Assembly (NCBI RefSeq): GCF_037943105.1
Contig: NZ_CP149803.1
Location: 3,685,563-3,749,562, forward strand
Direction of reading: 5' to 3'
Length of the DNA: 64,000 nucleotides
DNA from: Pseudomonas sp. TMP9
Lineage (GTDB): Bacteria > Pseudomonadota > Gammaproteobacteria > Pseudomonadales > Pseudomonadaceae
Of this stretch, positions 1 through 9,442 are shown piece after piece (position 1 is the stretch's first letter; every line of letters begins with the position of its first letter). Made by a program: the position numbers and the translations under genes. The notes beneath the pieces were generated by a model. That model saw only the letters and a list, made by a program, of their open reading frames with translations, was not told where the DNA came from and did not search any database.

Positions 1-1
1 G

Positions 2-2119
2 ATGGGCGTGATTTTGGCCCTGCTGGGCAGCTTCTTTATTTTTGATATTGGCCAATACCTGAACCTTGATGCACTCAAGGCTCAGCAGACGGCGCTGAAT
101 GCTCACGTCGCCGATCAGCCCTGGCTGGCTGCTGGGGTGTTCTTCCTCGCCTACGTTGCGGTTACGGCGCTGTCGCTGCCTGGCGCAGCGTTGATGACCC
201 TGCTTGCTGGCGCACTGTTTGGCCTGCTTGAAGGCTTTGTACTGGTGTCATTTGCCTCCACCGCCGGGGCCACGCTGGCCATGCTCAGCAGTCGTTTCCT
301 GCTGCGTGACTGGGTACAGGGGCGTTTTGGTCAACGGCTGGCCAAGATCGACGCCGGCATAGAGCGCGAAGGTCCTTTCTATCTGTTCGCCCTGCGCCTG
401 GTGCCGGCTTTCCCATTCTTCCTGATCAACCTGGCCATGGGCCTGACGCGGCTGCCGGTTCGCACCTATTGGTGGGTCAGCCAGCTGGGCATGCTGCCGG
501 GTACCTTGGTGTTCGTGAACGCCGGCCGTGAGCTGGGCCAGCTGGAGTCGCTTTCCGGCATCCTCTCGCCGGGCCTGCTCGGCGCCTTCGTGCTGCTCGG
601 CGTGTTCCCGCTGATCGCCCGTAAGCTGCTCGGGCTGATTCAGGCTCGTCGGGTTTACGCCGGCTGGCACAAACCAAAAAGCTTTGATCGCAACCTGCTG
701 GTGATTGGCGCCGGTGCCGGCGGCTTGGTCAGCGCCTATATCGCTGCAGCGGTGAAGGCCAAGGTCAGCCTGATCGAAAAACACCAAATGGGTGGCGACT
801 GCCTGAACACCGGCTGCGTACCTTCCAAGGCGCTGCTGCGCTCAGCCAAACTGGCTAACGAATTGAAGAAAGGTGAGGCCCTGGGCTTCACCGGCGTGCA
901 GGGACAAGTGGACTTCCCCGCCGTCATGGCGCGCATTCAGCGGGTTATTGCTGATATCGAGCCGCACGATTCGGTGGAACGTTACACCGGGCTAGGTGTT
1001 GAGGTGATTCAGGGTGAGGCGAAAATCCTCTCGCCTTGGTCAGTTGCAGTTAATGGCCAAACCCTGACCAGCCGCAACTTGATCATCGCGGCCGGCGCAC
1101 GGCCACTGGTGCCGAATATTCCCGGCCTGGATCAAGTTCGCGCCTACACCTCGGACACCATCTGGGGCCTACGCGAACAACCGCGCTGGTTGCTGGTGCT
1201 GGGGGGCGGGCCGATTGGCTGCGAGTTAGCCCAGGCCTTCCAGCGCCTTGGCAGCCAAGTGATTCAGGTCGAACTGGCCGAGCGCCTGCTGCCGCGCGAG
1301 GACGCTGACGCCAGCGAGCTGGTGCTCAACAGCCTGCGCGCTGACGGCGTCGATGTGCGCCTGCAACACCGCGCTGAGCGCTTTGAAGTGATCAACGGCG
1401 AGCAACGCATGATCGCCCGTCGCCAAGATACGGGTGAGGAAGTCACCATCGCGTTCGATGGCCTGCTGCTGGCCCTCGGTCGGGTGGCCAATGTCAGCGG
1501 TTACGGCGTCGAAGAGCTGGGCCTGACGGTGCGGCCCAACGGCACCTTGGAAACCGATGAATACCTCGCCACGCGCTTCCCCAATATCTATGCCGTGGGC
1601 GATGTCACCGGGCCTTACCAGTTCACCCATGTCGCGGCGCATCAAGCCTGGTTTGCTGCAGTCAATGCACTGTTTAGCGGTTTCAAGCGCTTCAAAGTGG
1701 ATTACCGGGTGATCCCCGCTTGCACCTTTACCGACCCGGAAGTGGCGCGGGTCGGCCTCTCCGAAGGCGAAGCCAAAGCGCAGAACATCCCGTATGAGGT
1801 GACCCGCTATGGCATTGACGATCTTGATCGCGCCATCGCCGACGAAGCCGCCCACGGTTATGTAAAAGTGCTGACCGTGCCGGGCAAAGATAAGATTCTT
1901 GGGGCCACTATTGTCGGCGAGCACGCGGGCGAACTCCTCGCCGAGTACGTGTTGGCGATGAAGCACAACTTGGGCCTGAATAAGATTCTCGGCACCATTC
2001 ACACGTACCCGACCATGGCCGAAGCGAACAAGTATGCAGCGGGTGAATGGAAGCGTGCGCATGCCCCGCAAGGACTGTTGCGATTGGTTGAACGCTTCCA
2101 CACATGGCGGCGCAGCTGA
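2..2119 (+). CDS. DedA/TVP38-like membrane domain fused to FAD/NAD(P) disulfide oxidoreductase (5' end possibly cut)
   Basis: Residues ~1-215 are a hydrophobic TVP38/TMEM64 (SNARE-associated, DedA-like) module with several membrane segments. Residues ~225-705 are a class I pyridine nucleotide-disulfide oxidoreductase: an FAD Rossmann motif (VIGAGAGG), a redox disulfide in GGDCLNTGCVPSK, an NAD(P) motif (GGGPIGCELA), a second FAD motif (YAVGDVTG) and a C-terminal dimerisation domain with HTYPTMAE. It resembles mercuric reductase but lacks the MerA N-terminal HMA domain and the C-terminal Cys pair, so mercury reduction is not supported; the substrate is unknown. The stop overlaps the next start by one base, suggesting co-translation. 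The first ATG is at base 2 of the window, so the true start may lie upstream. Domain calls are solid; the physiological role is inference. Confidence 0.88.
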   Translation: MGVILALLGSFFIFDIGQYLNLDALKAQQTALNAHVADQPWLAAGVFFLAYVAVTALSLPGAALMTLLAGALFGLLEGFVLVSFASTAGATLAMLSSRFLLRDWVQGRFGQRLAKIDAGIEREGPFYLFALRLVPAFPFFLINLAMGLTRLPVRTYWWVSQLGMLPGTLVFVNAGRELGQLESLSGILSPGLLGAFVLLGVFPLIARKLLGLIQARRVYAGWHKPKSFDRNLLVIGAGAGGLVSAYIAAAVKAKVSLIEKHQMGGDCLNTGCVPSKALLRSAKLANELKKGEALGFTGVQGQVDFPAVMARIQRVIADIEPHDSVERYTGLGVEVIQGEAKILSPWSVAVNGQTLTSRNLIIAAGARPLVPNIPGLDQVRAYTSDTIWGLREQPRWLLVLGGGPIGCELAQAFQRLGSQVIQVELAERLLPREDADASELVLNSLRADGVDVRLQHRAERFEVINGEQRMIARRQDTGEEVTIAFDGLLLALGRVANVSGYGVEELGLTVRPNGTLETDEYLATRFPNIYAVGDVTGPYQFTHVAAHQAWFAAVNALFSGFKRFKVDYRVIPACTFTDPEVARVGLSEGEAKAQNIPYEVTRYGIDDLDRAIADEAAHGYVKVLTVPGKDKILGATIVGEHAGELLAEYVLAMKHNLGLNKILGTIHTYPTMAEANKYAAGEWKRAHAPQGLLRLVERFHTWRRS

Positions 2120-2829
2120 TGCGTTACTTGGCGCTGAGCCTGCTGCTGGCGGCACCGCTGGCTCAAGCCGACAACCTGCTGACAGCGTGGACAGCTGGCC
2201 CGCCGGCCGGCGAATGGTCCACGCCGTGGAAGCGGGCGGACATTCCCAAGCTCAAGCCATCTGAACGCACGCTGGTGGACATGGGCGGCAAACGTGCCCT
2301 GCGCATCAACGCCGATGCCGCCGCCGGTGGTCTGCTGCATCCGCTGAGCCTGCCCGGCGATCAAGCCTGGCAACTCAGCTGGCAATGGCGCACTGAGCAG
2401 CGCCTAGACAAGGCCCGCTTCGCCACCCGCGAGGGCGACGATTACGCCGCGCGAGTGTATGTGTTGCTGGATTATCCGCTGGACTCGCTGAGCTTTGTCA
2501 CCCGGCAAAAGCTGCGCTTAGCGCGCACCTTTTTTGATCCCGACCTGCCGGCGGCAACCCTCAGTTACGTCTGGGACAACCGCGAAGCGCCGGGCACACA
2601 TGCCCGTAGCGCCTACACCGAAACGGTCGAGATGGTTGTGCTGCGCGGCCCGCAAGCGCCGCTCGGGCAATGGTTAACCGAGTCGCGCGACCTGCGCGCC
2701 GATGCCATCGCTGCCTTCGGCAGCGCGCCGCGCAAGATCCTCGGTGTGGTGTTTGCAGCGGACAGCGACAACACCGGCGAGTCCGCCGAAAGCTACTTTG
2801 CCGCGCCGCAGGTGCGTCGCGCCCCTTAA
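2119..2829 (+). CDS. DUF3047 family secreted protein
   Basis: This 236-residue protein begins with a Sec signal peptide (MRYLALSLLLAAPLAQA), so it is probably periplasmic. The body matches my memory of the DUF3047 family, whose function is unknown; it is rich in Trp and aromatic residues and has a YAARVYVLLDYP stretch. I chose the ATG that shares its A with the upstream TGA stop, because it places the signal peptide directly at the N terminus; an in-frame ATG 15 bases earlier is the alternative. It is translationally coupled to the oxidoreductase fusion. Its last four bases overlap the end of the convergent methyltransferase-like gene. Confidence 0.8.
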   Translation: MRYLALSLLLAAPLAQADNLLTAWTAGPPAGEWSTPWKRADIPKLKPSERTLVDMGGKRALRINADAAAGGLLHPLSLPGDQAWQLSWQWRTEQRLDKARFATREGDDYAARVYVLLDYPLDSLSFVTRQKLRLARTFFDPDLPAATLSYVWDNREAPGTHARSAYTETVEMVVLRGPQAPLGQWLTESRDLRADAIAAFGSAPRKILGVVFAADSDNTGESAESYFAAPQVRRAP

Positions 2830-3290
2830 ACCCAACGCCGCACCCGCGCGCAGTATTGGGCAAAGTCCTGCCCAAACAGCGCGTGCAGTGCGCGCTCCTC
2901 CGCACTGATCTGGAAGCGGTTCATGTACAGCACAAAACCGACCACCCCGAGCAGAGCCGGTGGCCAGGCCAGCAGCAGCGTCCACGCCAACAGCACCACG
3001 GCGATGCCTAAATACATGGGGTTGCGCGTGTACTGATAGACCCCAGAGGTGACCAATGCCGAGGCCTTCTGCGGCTTCAACGGGCTAAATGTGGTGCGCA
3101 CTTGCTTAAATAAGCGCATCCCAGCCATGGACAACAGAACCCCCAACAGCATAATCGGCAGGGCAATGCCCAGCCGCCATGGAAAGGCCACCTGAAGGTT
3201 GAATGACCATTGCTGTGCTCCCAGCCACATCAGCAGCGCGCAAAGAAAGGCGATCAGAGGTGGGGGAATACGGTTGTTTAACCCATTCAT
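2826..3290 (-). CDS. isoprenylcysteine carboxyl methyltransferase-like membrane protein
   Basis: A 154-residue integral membrane protein with about four hydrophobic segments. The C-terminal half carries the ICMT/PEMT-type signature: GVYQYTRNPMYLG, then a helix and an EERALHALFG stretch, which in the family binds S-adenosylmethionine. Bacterial members have mostly uncharacterised substrates. A longer reading to 3437 exists, but the ATG at 3290 starts just before the first membrane helix and gives the usual family length. It converges with the DUF3047 gene, overlapping by four bases, and diverges from the flavoprotein at 3497. Confidence 0.8.
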   Translation of the reverse strand: MNGLNNRIPPPLIAFLCALLMWLGAQQWSFNLQVAFPWRLGIALPIMLLGVLLSMAGMRLFKQVRTTFSPLKPQKASALVTSGVYQYTRNPMYLGIAVVLLAWTLLLAWPPALLGVVGFVLYMNRFQISAEERALHALFGQDFAQYCARVRRWV

Positions 3291-3496
3291 GTGGACATGT
3301 CCTTCGCTTCTGGTGACTGTGGTCTGCTGTATGTTGTCTATTGCCCAAGCGCCTGGATAGACACTGTGGCCGGTTCGACTTGGGTAATGCGGGCCACGCT
3401 TGTGTGTGCGATCGCAAGCGTTGCATAGATTGGCCACCCGTTACGACCCGCGTATTGCTGCGCATCAACCTCTTCGACAATCAGGGACGCCTCACA

Positions 3497-4570
3497 TTGA
3501 CTGACCACTACGACCTGCTACTGATCGGCGCCGGTCACGCCCACCTCGGCGTGCTGCGCCGCTGGGCATTGGTCGACCGCCCGCCGGGGCGTATTGCTCT
3601 GATTAGCCCTGGCCCTGCGGCCTGGTATTCCGGCATGTTGCCGGGTCTGCTGGCAGGGCGGCACAGCGCCGCAGATTGCCAAGTGGAGCTGCCGGCGCTC
3701 TGTCGCGCGGCCAAGGTCGAGCTGATCATCAGCCCGGTTGAAGGCCTGTCTGCGGCTCAACAGCAAGTGCAGTTGAGTGATGGTCGCAGCCTTAATGCGG
3801 ACTGGTTGTCGCTCAATGTTGGCGCACAAATCGGCCTACCACCCCAGCGTGGCGAGGGCATGCAACTGCTGGCCGTCAAACCCTTCGACACCTTCTTTGC
3901 CGGCTGGCAACGCTGGCAGGCTGCACCACAACCTATGGCGATTCTTGGTGGCGGCGCAGCAGGGGTTGAGTTGGCGCTGGCCTTGGCCGGTAAAGTGCCG
4001 CACGTGGCGTTGTTCAGCGCCGGTCATCTGCTTGATGGCTTGTCGCCGGGGGTGCGTTTGCGTGCGCTGGGGCATCTGCGTCAACACGCCGTGGAGGTGC
4101 GCGAGGACTGCCCGATCAGCCGCATCGAAAACGACTGCCTACTCAGCGGTAATGAGCCCGTGTGGCGTGGCCAGCGCTTGTTACTGGCCAGCGGCGCCAA
4201 GGCATTTGCGTGGCCAACACACAGCGGCCTAGGCTGCGATGAACGCGGTTTTGTCCTGATTGCACCCACGCTGCAAAGTTACACCCACCCCACTATTTTT
4301 GCCGTGGGTGACTGCGCCAGCCTACCCGGCGCACGCAAAAGCGGCGTCTATGCCGTGCGCCAAGGCCCGGTGCTAGCAGCCAATTTGAATGCCGCGCTGC
4401 GCGGCTTGGCGCTTAAACGCTACCGCCCACAACCACAAAGCTTGGCCTTGCTGGCCACTGGCGATGGCGGCGCACTGCTGGACTGGCATGGCTACAGCGC
4501 CGACGGCCAACTCTATGGCCGGTGGAAGGACTACCTTGATAAGGGCTTTATCCAGCGTCATCGTTTTTAG
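3497..4570 (+). CDS. SelD-type FAD-dependent pyridine nucleotide oxidoreductase
   Basis: A ~357-residue flavoprotein of the NADH dehydrogenase-like family that is often fused to selenide, water dikinase. Visible motifs are an N-terminal FAD Rossmann (LLIGAGHAHLGVL), the hallmark AWYSGMLPGLLAG, a second nucleotide-binding motif (ILGGGAAGVELA) and the C-terminal FAD motif (FAVGDCASLPG). No SelD domain follows and no selenium genes are nearby. The start is uncertain: the frame is open to an ATG at 3341, but the Rossmann strand begins right after a TTG at 3497 that has a GGGA ribosome site about ten bases upstream. The substrate is unknown. Confidence 0.75.
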   Translation: MTDHYDLLLIGAGHAHLGVLRRWALVDRPPGRIALISPGPAAWYSGMLPGLLAGRHSAADCQVELPALCRAAKVELIISPVEGLSAAQQQVQLSDGRSLNADWLSLNVGAQIGLPPQRGEGMQLLAVKPFDTFFAGWQRWQAAPQPMAILGGGAAGVELALALAGKVPHVALFSAGHLLDGLSPGVRLRALGHLRQHAVEVREDCPISRIENDCLLSGNEPVWRGQRLLLASGAKAFAWPTHSGLGCDERGFVLIAPTLQSYTHPTIFAVGDCASLPGARKSGVYAVRQGPVLAANLNAALRGLALKRYRPQPQSLALLATGDGGALLDWHGYSADGQLYGRWKDYLDKGFIQRHRF

Positions 4571-4853
4571 CCTCTGGGCGCTTCACCAAGCGAAGCGATA
4601 AGCGTACGTGCGACCAAAGTGCCATGGCCCATGACCGTCATGGGTGCTCGAATCAGCCTTACGGTTAAGGTTGGCCGCAGGAGCATCACCCACTATGGTC
4701 TACAGAATCGACGACAACAGCCGATTGCCTACCCAGGCCAAGCAAACAGCAGCAACAGGCTCGACCCGCCTACGCCAGGCCCATGGCCATAGCGGCACGG
4801 CGCAGAAAGGCTCTGGTGTGAGCCCGGCCAGAACAAAAATAATGAGGTTTGTC
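4571..4853. other. 283-bp intergenic leader before the chemoreceptor gene
   Basis: No gene is convincing here. It contains a perfect 8+1+8 palindrome at 4628-4644, listed separately, and several GC-rich inverted segments. I looked for a known riboswitch fold and did not recognise one. A GAGG ribosome site at 4844-4847 precedes the chemoreceptor ATG at 4854. Confidence 0.4.
4628..4644. promoter_or_regulatory. 17-bp palindrome, possible operator
   Basis: CCCATGAC-C-GTCATGGG is a perfect inverted repeat with a single central base. It lies 210 bp upstream of the chemoreceptor start. The short centre suits a dimeric DNA-binding protein better than an RNA hairpin. The cognate regulator is unknown. 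Confidence 0.35.
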
Positions 4854-6425
4854 ATGCGTTCTGCGTTTATTACCTACCCCAAGGCCTGCCTGCTGCACGC
4901 CATCGGCCTGGCCGGATTGATGGCGGTCTACCAGCAAATTCAGCTGCCTTGGTTTATCAGCATTCCATCTTTTCTTCTGTTGGCCCTGTGGCCGTGGTTA
5001 GGGCCATGGCAGCGCCAACATGAAGAACAACCGCTGCACACCGATGCGCAGCAAAGTCCGTTCAGCAGCCTTAGCCAAAATTTGTCACGGCAAACCTGCC
5101 ACAACGCCCTCGCGGCCGCTGAGGTGGCCCATGCGGCGCAACATTTAGCCGGCAAACTGACCTCGCAGCTGGCCGCGACCGAGCAAATCGACCACGCCGC
5201 CGAAGCCATCACTCACACCGAACAGGACAACGCCCAGCGCGCCGAGCACACCTTGCTGGCGGCGCAAAGCGTGCGGCAGAGCAGCAACAGCGGGCAGCAG
5301 GAACTGCGTCAAGCCATCACCACCATGCAGCACCTGAGCGCACAAACCAGCACCAGCCGCGAGCTGATTGATGGCCTCAGTGCGCGCACTGAGCAGATCG
5401 AAAAAGTCACTCAGGTGATCCAATCTATCGCCAGCCAAACTAACTTGCTGGCGCTCAATGCGGCCATCGAGGCCGCCCGCGCCGGTGACCTCGGCCGCGG
5501 CTTTGCCGTGGTCGCCGATGAAGTGCGCAACCTCGCTGGACGCACCAGCAGCGCCACCGAAGAGGTTACGCAAATGGTCAGCGACATCCGCCAGCAGAGC
5601 GCCGCAGTGGTCAGCCATATGCAACAACAAGCCGAGCAGCTGACCTTGGCCGCACAGCAGGTTGAGCACACCGGCGAGCAATTACAGGGTATCGCCAGCC
5701 TGGCCGAGGAGGTTGAAGTGCAGGTCGGGCACATCGACACCGGCACCCGACACAACCATGAACGCCTAGCGGAGTTGTCCGTTGCCGTCGGCCAACTGCG
5801 CAACGATGTCAGCGACAGCGAGGGCCAAACCCGCCAGCTCAGCAGCGCGGCTGAGCGCTTAGTCGGTCAGGCCGAACGCATCAGCGAGCAGCTCGCCGAA
5901 GTCGGCTTGGATGACTATCACCAGCGTATTTTTGACCTGGCGCTTAGCGCCGCCAAGCAAATTGCCGTGCAGTTTGAAACCGATATAAGCCAAGGCAGAA
6001 TCAGCGCAAATGATTTGTTCGACCGCCATTACCAGCCGATTGCGGGTAGCTTCCCGGCCAAATACAGCACCCGCTTTGACCGCTATGCCGACGGCGTGCT
6101 GCCTGCCATTCAGGAACCGCTGCTCAGCCAGCACGAAGGCTTGGTATTCGTCATCGCCTGCACGCCGGAAGGCTATGTACCGACCCACAACAGCGCCTTC
6201 AACCATGCACAAACCGGCGACCGCGCCGTGGACAGCCTGAAGAGCCGCAGCAAACGCCTGTTCAACGACCGCACCGGCATCCGCTGCGGCAGCCATCAGA
6301 AGCCTTTGCTGCTGCAAACCTACATGCGCGACACCGGCGAGCTGATGCACGACTTGTCTGTGCCGATCATGATTCAGGGCCGGCATTGGGGCGGCCTGCG
6401 TTTGGGCTACAAGCCGCAGCCATAA
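4854..6425 (+). CDS. methyl-accepting chemotaxis protein with C-terminal extension
   Basis: A 523-residue chemoreceptor. Two hydrophobic segments lie at about residues 9-50 with almost no periplasmic loop, so there is no external ligand domain. A long helical signalling domain follows; the hairpin tip around residues 187-225 has the conserved [18 protein letters not shown] and [14 protein letters not shown], which in this family contact CheA and CheW. After the coiled coil, residues ~356-523 form a soluble extension ([11 protein letters not shown]...[11 protein letters not shown]) seen in a subset of Pseudomonas receptors and likely a cytoplasmic sensor. The start was chosen at 4854 because GAGG lies six bases upstream; an ATG at 4842 and a longer frame to 4644 are less likely. 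The ligand is unknown. Confidence 0.85.
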   Translation: MRSAFITYPKACLLHAIGLAGLMAVYQQIQLPWFISIPSFLLLALWPWLGPWQRQHEEQPLHTDAQQSPFSSLSQNLSRQTCHNALAAAEVAHAAQHLAGKLTSQLAATEQIDHAAEAITHTEQDNAQRAEHTLLAAQSVRQSSNSGQQELRQAITTMQHLSAQTSTSRELIDGLSARTEQIEKVTQVIQSIASQTNLLALNAAIEAARAGDLGRGFAVVADEVRNLAGRTSSATEEVTQMVSDIRQQSAAVVSHMQQQAEQLTLAAQQVEHTGEQLQGIASLAEEVEVQVGHIDTGTRHNHERLAELSVAVGQLRNDVSDSEGQTRQLSSAAERLVGQAERISEQLAEVGLDDYHQRIFDLALSAAKQIAVQFETDISQGRISANDLFDRHYQPIAGSFPAKYSTRFDRYADGVLPAIQEPLLSQHEGLVFVIACTPEGYVPTHNSAFNHAQTGDRAVDSLKSRSKRLFNDRTGIRCGSHQKPLLLQTYMRDTGELMHDLSVPIMIQGRHWGGLRLGYKPQP

Positions 6426-6667
6426 CGCCTAAACGCCCAGCGCCCGGCGCCTTAATCCGGCCCGGCGCAGCGACCTGCGCCGTGGCTATGCGCGGTGCCC
6501 TATGGACACTCCAGCGCTTAGCCTGCTTGCGGTCTTAACGCTGCAAGGGCTGGGTTATGCATACACTCGATACTCATCATTAAGCCTTTTCAGTTATCGA
6601 GACGGCACAACCCGCTTAACCTGCACGCCATTCATACCATTACGGGCTGTGGCCCAAGGAATACGCC

Positions 6668-7351
6668 ATGAAGATTCTGTTAGTACTGACATCGCACGAC
6701 CAACTCGGCGACACCGGGAAAAAGACCGGCTTCTGGCTGGAGGAATTCGCCTCACCCTACTACGTCTTTAAAGATGCTGGCGCGCAGCTGACCCTGGCAT
6801 CACCCAAGGGTGGCCAGCCGCCGCTTGATCCCAAAAGTGACGACGCCGATGCACAAACAGCGGCCACCGAGCGCTTTAAGGCTGACCCCGCCGCACAACA
6901 CGCGCTGGCCAACACCGTGCCGCTGAACCAGGTAAAAGCCGACGACTTTGACGCCGTGTTTTACCCAGGTGGCCATGGCCCGCTGTGGGATTTGGCCGAG
7001 GACCGCACCTCCATCGCCCTGATCGAGCACTTCCACAGACAAAACAAACCCGTGGCAGCGGTCTGCCATGCACCGGGGGTGCTGCGCCATGTGAAGGCCG
7101 CTGACGGCCAGCCCTTAGTCAGCGGCAAAAAGGTGACCGGCTTTAGCAACAGCGAAGAAGCCGCTGTGCAGCTGACCACGGTGGTGCCGTTTTTGCTGCA
7201 GGACATGCTGATCGCTAACGGTGGGCATTACTCCAGCGTCAACGACTGGCAGAGCCATGTGAAGGTCGATGGCCTGCTTATCACGGGGCAAAATCCGGCG
7301 TCCTCGGAGGCGACAGCCGAAGCCTTGCTGACGCTGCTCAAGCACCACTAA
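6668..7351 (+). CDS. DJ-1/PfpI family protein (Hsp31/YhbO-like class I glutamine amidotransferase fold)
   Basis: A 227-residue cytoplasmic protein of the DJ-1/PfpI superfamily. The nucleophile elbow is AVCHAPG, with Cys about residue 133 followed by His; an early acidic region (FWLEEFASPYYVF) supplies the conserved Glu typical of Hsp31-like glyoxalase III/chaperone members. PGGHGPLWDL is the other family hallmark. Members act on methylglyoxal or protect proteins in stress; the specific activity here is inferred. An AAGGA ribosome site sits just upstream of the ATG. The gene lies 58 bp before a double-cupin gene, so the two may be co-transcribed. Confidence 0.87.
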   Translation: MKILLVLTSHDQLGDTGKKTGFWLEEFASPYYVFKDAGAQLTLASPKGGQPPLDPKSDDADAQTAATERFKADPAAQHALANTVPLNQVKADDFDAVFYPGGHGPLWDLAEDRTSIALIEHFHRQNKPVAAVCHAPGVLRHVKAADGQPLVSGKKVTGFSNSEEAAVQLTTVVPFLLQDMLIANGGHYSSVNDWQSHVKVDGLLITGQNPASSEATAEALLTLLKHH

Positions 7352-7409
7352 CCCGCACTCAGCACACGCCGTGCGCCACGCCGTTTGACCGCCAGAGGAA
7401 ATTTCGACC

Positions 7410-8066
7410 ATGCAACTGAATGCCGATTTCAGCCAACGTGCGCTGGTGCGCCCGGACGACAGCCCTTGGCGCGCATCGCCGATGCCGGGGGTGGAACGGC
7501 GCATGCTCGACCGCATTGGCGAAGAGGTGGCCCGCGCCACCTCCATCGTGCGCTATGCCGCAGACTCTCACTTCAGCGCCCATCAGCATCCGGGCGGTGA
7601 AGAGTTTTTGGTGCTCGACGGCGTCTTTTCCGATGAGCGCGGCGATTACCCGGCCGGCACCTACGTGCGCAACCCCATCGGCAGCCAGCACGCACCCTTC
7701 AGCCGAGAGGGCTGCACAATCTTGGTCAAACTGATGCAATTTGCCGAAGATGACCGCGAACATGTGGTGATCGACAGCCGCCGCGCCGAATGGCGTCAAG
7801 GTTTAGTCCCGGGCCTGCAGGTATTGCCGCTGCATCAACATGGCAGCGAAAACGTGGCCCTGGTGCGCTGGGCGCCCGGCACTTATTTCAACGCGCACCG
7901 GCATTGGGGCGGTGAGGAAATTTTTGTCCTTGAAGGCACCTTTCAAGATGAGTTCGGTGACTACCCGGCCGGGAGCTGGCTGCGCAGCCCGCACCTGTCA
8001 CAGCACACCCCGTTCAGCGAACAGGGCTGCCTGATTTGGGTGAAAACCGGGCACCTGCCCGATTAA
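7410..8066 (+). CDS. double-cupin ChrR-like protein
   Basis: 218 residues containing two tandem cupin domains of the ChrR C-terminal type. Each has a metal-ligand cluster: HQHPGGEEFLVL near residues 56-67 and HRHWGGEEIFVL near 163-174, followed by GDYPAGT/SW and SQHAPFS or SQHTPFS. ChrR proteins are anti-sigma factors, but here there is no N-terminal anti-sigma zinc domain and no ECF sigma gene beside it, so it is more likely a stand-alone metal-binding cupin. The last four bases overlap the end of the convergent OYE gene. The function is unknown. Confidence 0.8.
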   Translation: MQLNADFSQRALVRPDDSPWRASPMPGVERRMLDRIGEEVARATSIVRYAADSHFSAHQHPGGEEFLVLDGVFSDERGDYPAGTYVRNPIGSQHAPFSREGCTILVKLMQFAEDDREHVVIDSRRAEWRQGLVPGLQVLPLHQHGSENVALVRWAPGTYFNAHRHWGGEEIFVLEGTFQDEFGDYPAGSWLRSPHLSQHTPFSEQGCLIWVKTGHLPD

Positions 8067-9295
8067 CCCAGGCTGGCCATCAACCGCTTATAAACACGGG
8101 TGCGGCGCGCGGTTTTCAGTTGCTCCAGCAGCAACGCGCGCAACGGCGACACCTGCGCATCAGTGCGTTTACCGTTACTGAGCCGGCGCAGTTGAAACTT
8201 CACCGTGGCCATGTACGCCAGCGAGGCAAAGGCCTTGTTCTTCCAGCGAATCGGCGGCAACTCGGCACGCGCTTCGCGCTGCCCGGCCTGCCATTGTTTC
8301 GGCAATGCCGGCTCAATCGCCAGCGCCGTGCCGATGCCCGCCATGGCCACACCGCTGGCCAATACTTGCTCGACGACCGGCAAGCGGCGAATGCCGCCGG
8401 TGACCATGATCGGCATCTTCGCCACAGCGGCAATCTCGCCGGCGAACTCCAGAAAATAGGCCTCGCGCGCCAAGGTCCGACCGTCGCGCGCATCACCCTG
8501 CATCGCCGGTGCTTCGTAGCTGCCACCCGACAATTCGACCATGTCTACCGCCAACCCATTAAGCAGCAACACCACCTGCTTAGCGTCCGCTTCGGCAAAG
8601 CCGCCGCGCTGAAAGTCCGCCGAATTGAGTTTGACCGCCACGCTGAAACCCGGCGTGACCCGTGCACGCACCGCCTTGATCACTTCCAGCAGCAGCCGGG
8701 CGCGGTTCTCCAGCGAACCGCCCCAGCTGTCGGTGCGCTTATTGCTCAACGGCGAAAGAAATTGGCTAATTAGATAGCCATGCGCAGCATGAATCTGCAC
8801 GCCATTAAAACCAGCCTCCTCAGCCAGTTGCGCACTGCGCGCAAAGCGCTGAATCAAATCTGCAATCTCGGCCTCATCCAGCGCCTTGGGCAGCGGGAAC
8901 ATCTTCGACAAACCGCCCAACTCCAGCGCCACGGCCGAGGGCGCGACGGTTTGCTGGCCAAGATTGGCCTGCATCTGCCGCCCCGGATGATTGAGTTGCA
9001 TCCAGATCTGCGCGCCTTGGCAGCGGCCAATACGTGCCCACTCGCGGAATTTATCCAGCTGACGCTCGTCTTCCAACACCACCCCGCCGGGGCCGGTCAT
9101 GGCGTGCCGGTCGATCATCACATTACCGGTCAGGAGCAAACCGGTGCCGCCTTCAGCCCACGCCTGATACAAGCGCAACAGCTCGGCAGACGGGCCCTGC
9201 GTGAGGTCGGCCAGGTTTTCTTCCATCGCCGCCTTGGCAATACGATTGGGGATGACGCTGCCGTTGGGCAGGTGCAGGGCTTCGAACGGGCTCAT
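8063..9295 (-). CDS. NADH:flavin oxidoreductase, Old Yellow Enzyme family
   Basis: A 410-residue FMN-dependent TIM-barrel oxidoreductase. Family marks are NRIAKAAMEENLAD at the N terminus, the substrate-binding NGVQIHAAHGYLISQFLSP, the SWGGSLENRARLLLE segment and the phosphate-binding MVTGGIR. Such enzymes reduce activated alkenes such as enones using NAD(P)H. The ATG at 9295 has a GGAG ribosome site about nine bases upstream and begins directly at the barrel; the open frame to 9370 is unlikely to be translated. It lies downstream of the GGDEF/EAL gene on the same strand, with a 147-bp gap that could hold its own promoter. The physiological substrate is unknown. Confidence 0.87.
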   Translation of the reverse strand: MSPFEALHLPNGSVIPNRIAKAAMEENLADLTQGPSAELLRLYQAWAEGGTGLLLTGNVMIDRHAMTGPGGVVLEDERQLDKFREWARIGRCQGAQIWMQLNHPGRQMQANLGQQTVAPSAVALELGGLSKMFPLPKALDEAEIADLIQRFARSAQLAEEAGFNGVQIHAAHGYLISQFLSPLSNKRTDSWGGSLENRARLLLEVIKAVRARVTPGFSVAVKLNSADFQRGGFAEADAKQVVLLLNGLAVDMVELSGGSYEAPAMQGDARDGRTLAREAYFLEFAGEIAAVAKMPIMVTGGIRRLPVVEQVLASGVAMAGIGTALAIEPALPKQWQAGQREARAELPPIRWKNKAFASLAYMATVKFQLRRLSNGKRTDAQVSPLRALLLEQLKTARRTRVYKRLMASLG

Positions 9296-9442
9296 AAAGG
9301 ACTCCGGGATGGCTGATGGGGTAATTAGACTCTGCGACAGCATCGGCAGTAACCGCGAAGGCTTGGGCACTCACCGCCGATCTGTTTCACGTTGCCCAAG
9401 GCAGCCGTGCAGCGCTTGACCCGCAGCACGGCCCGGCCTTCG

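Noticed and set aside
2..2119. Mercuric reductase (merA)
   Set aside because: The disulfide motif and fold match, but there is no HMA domain, no C-terminal Cys pair and no mer genes nearby; the N terminus is a DedA-like membrane module.
4571..4853. Riboswitch upstream of the chemoreceptor
   Set aside because: The palindrome and GC arms looked structured, but no known riboswitch core was found.
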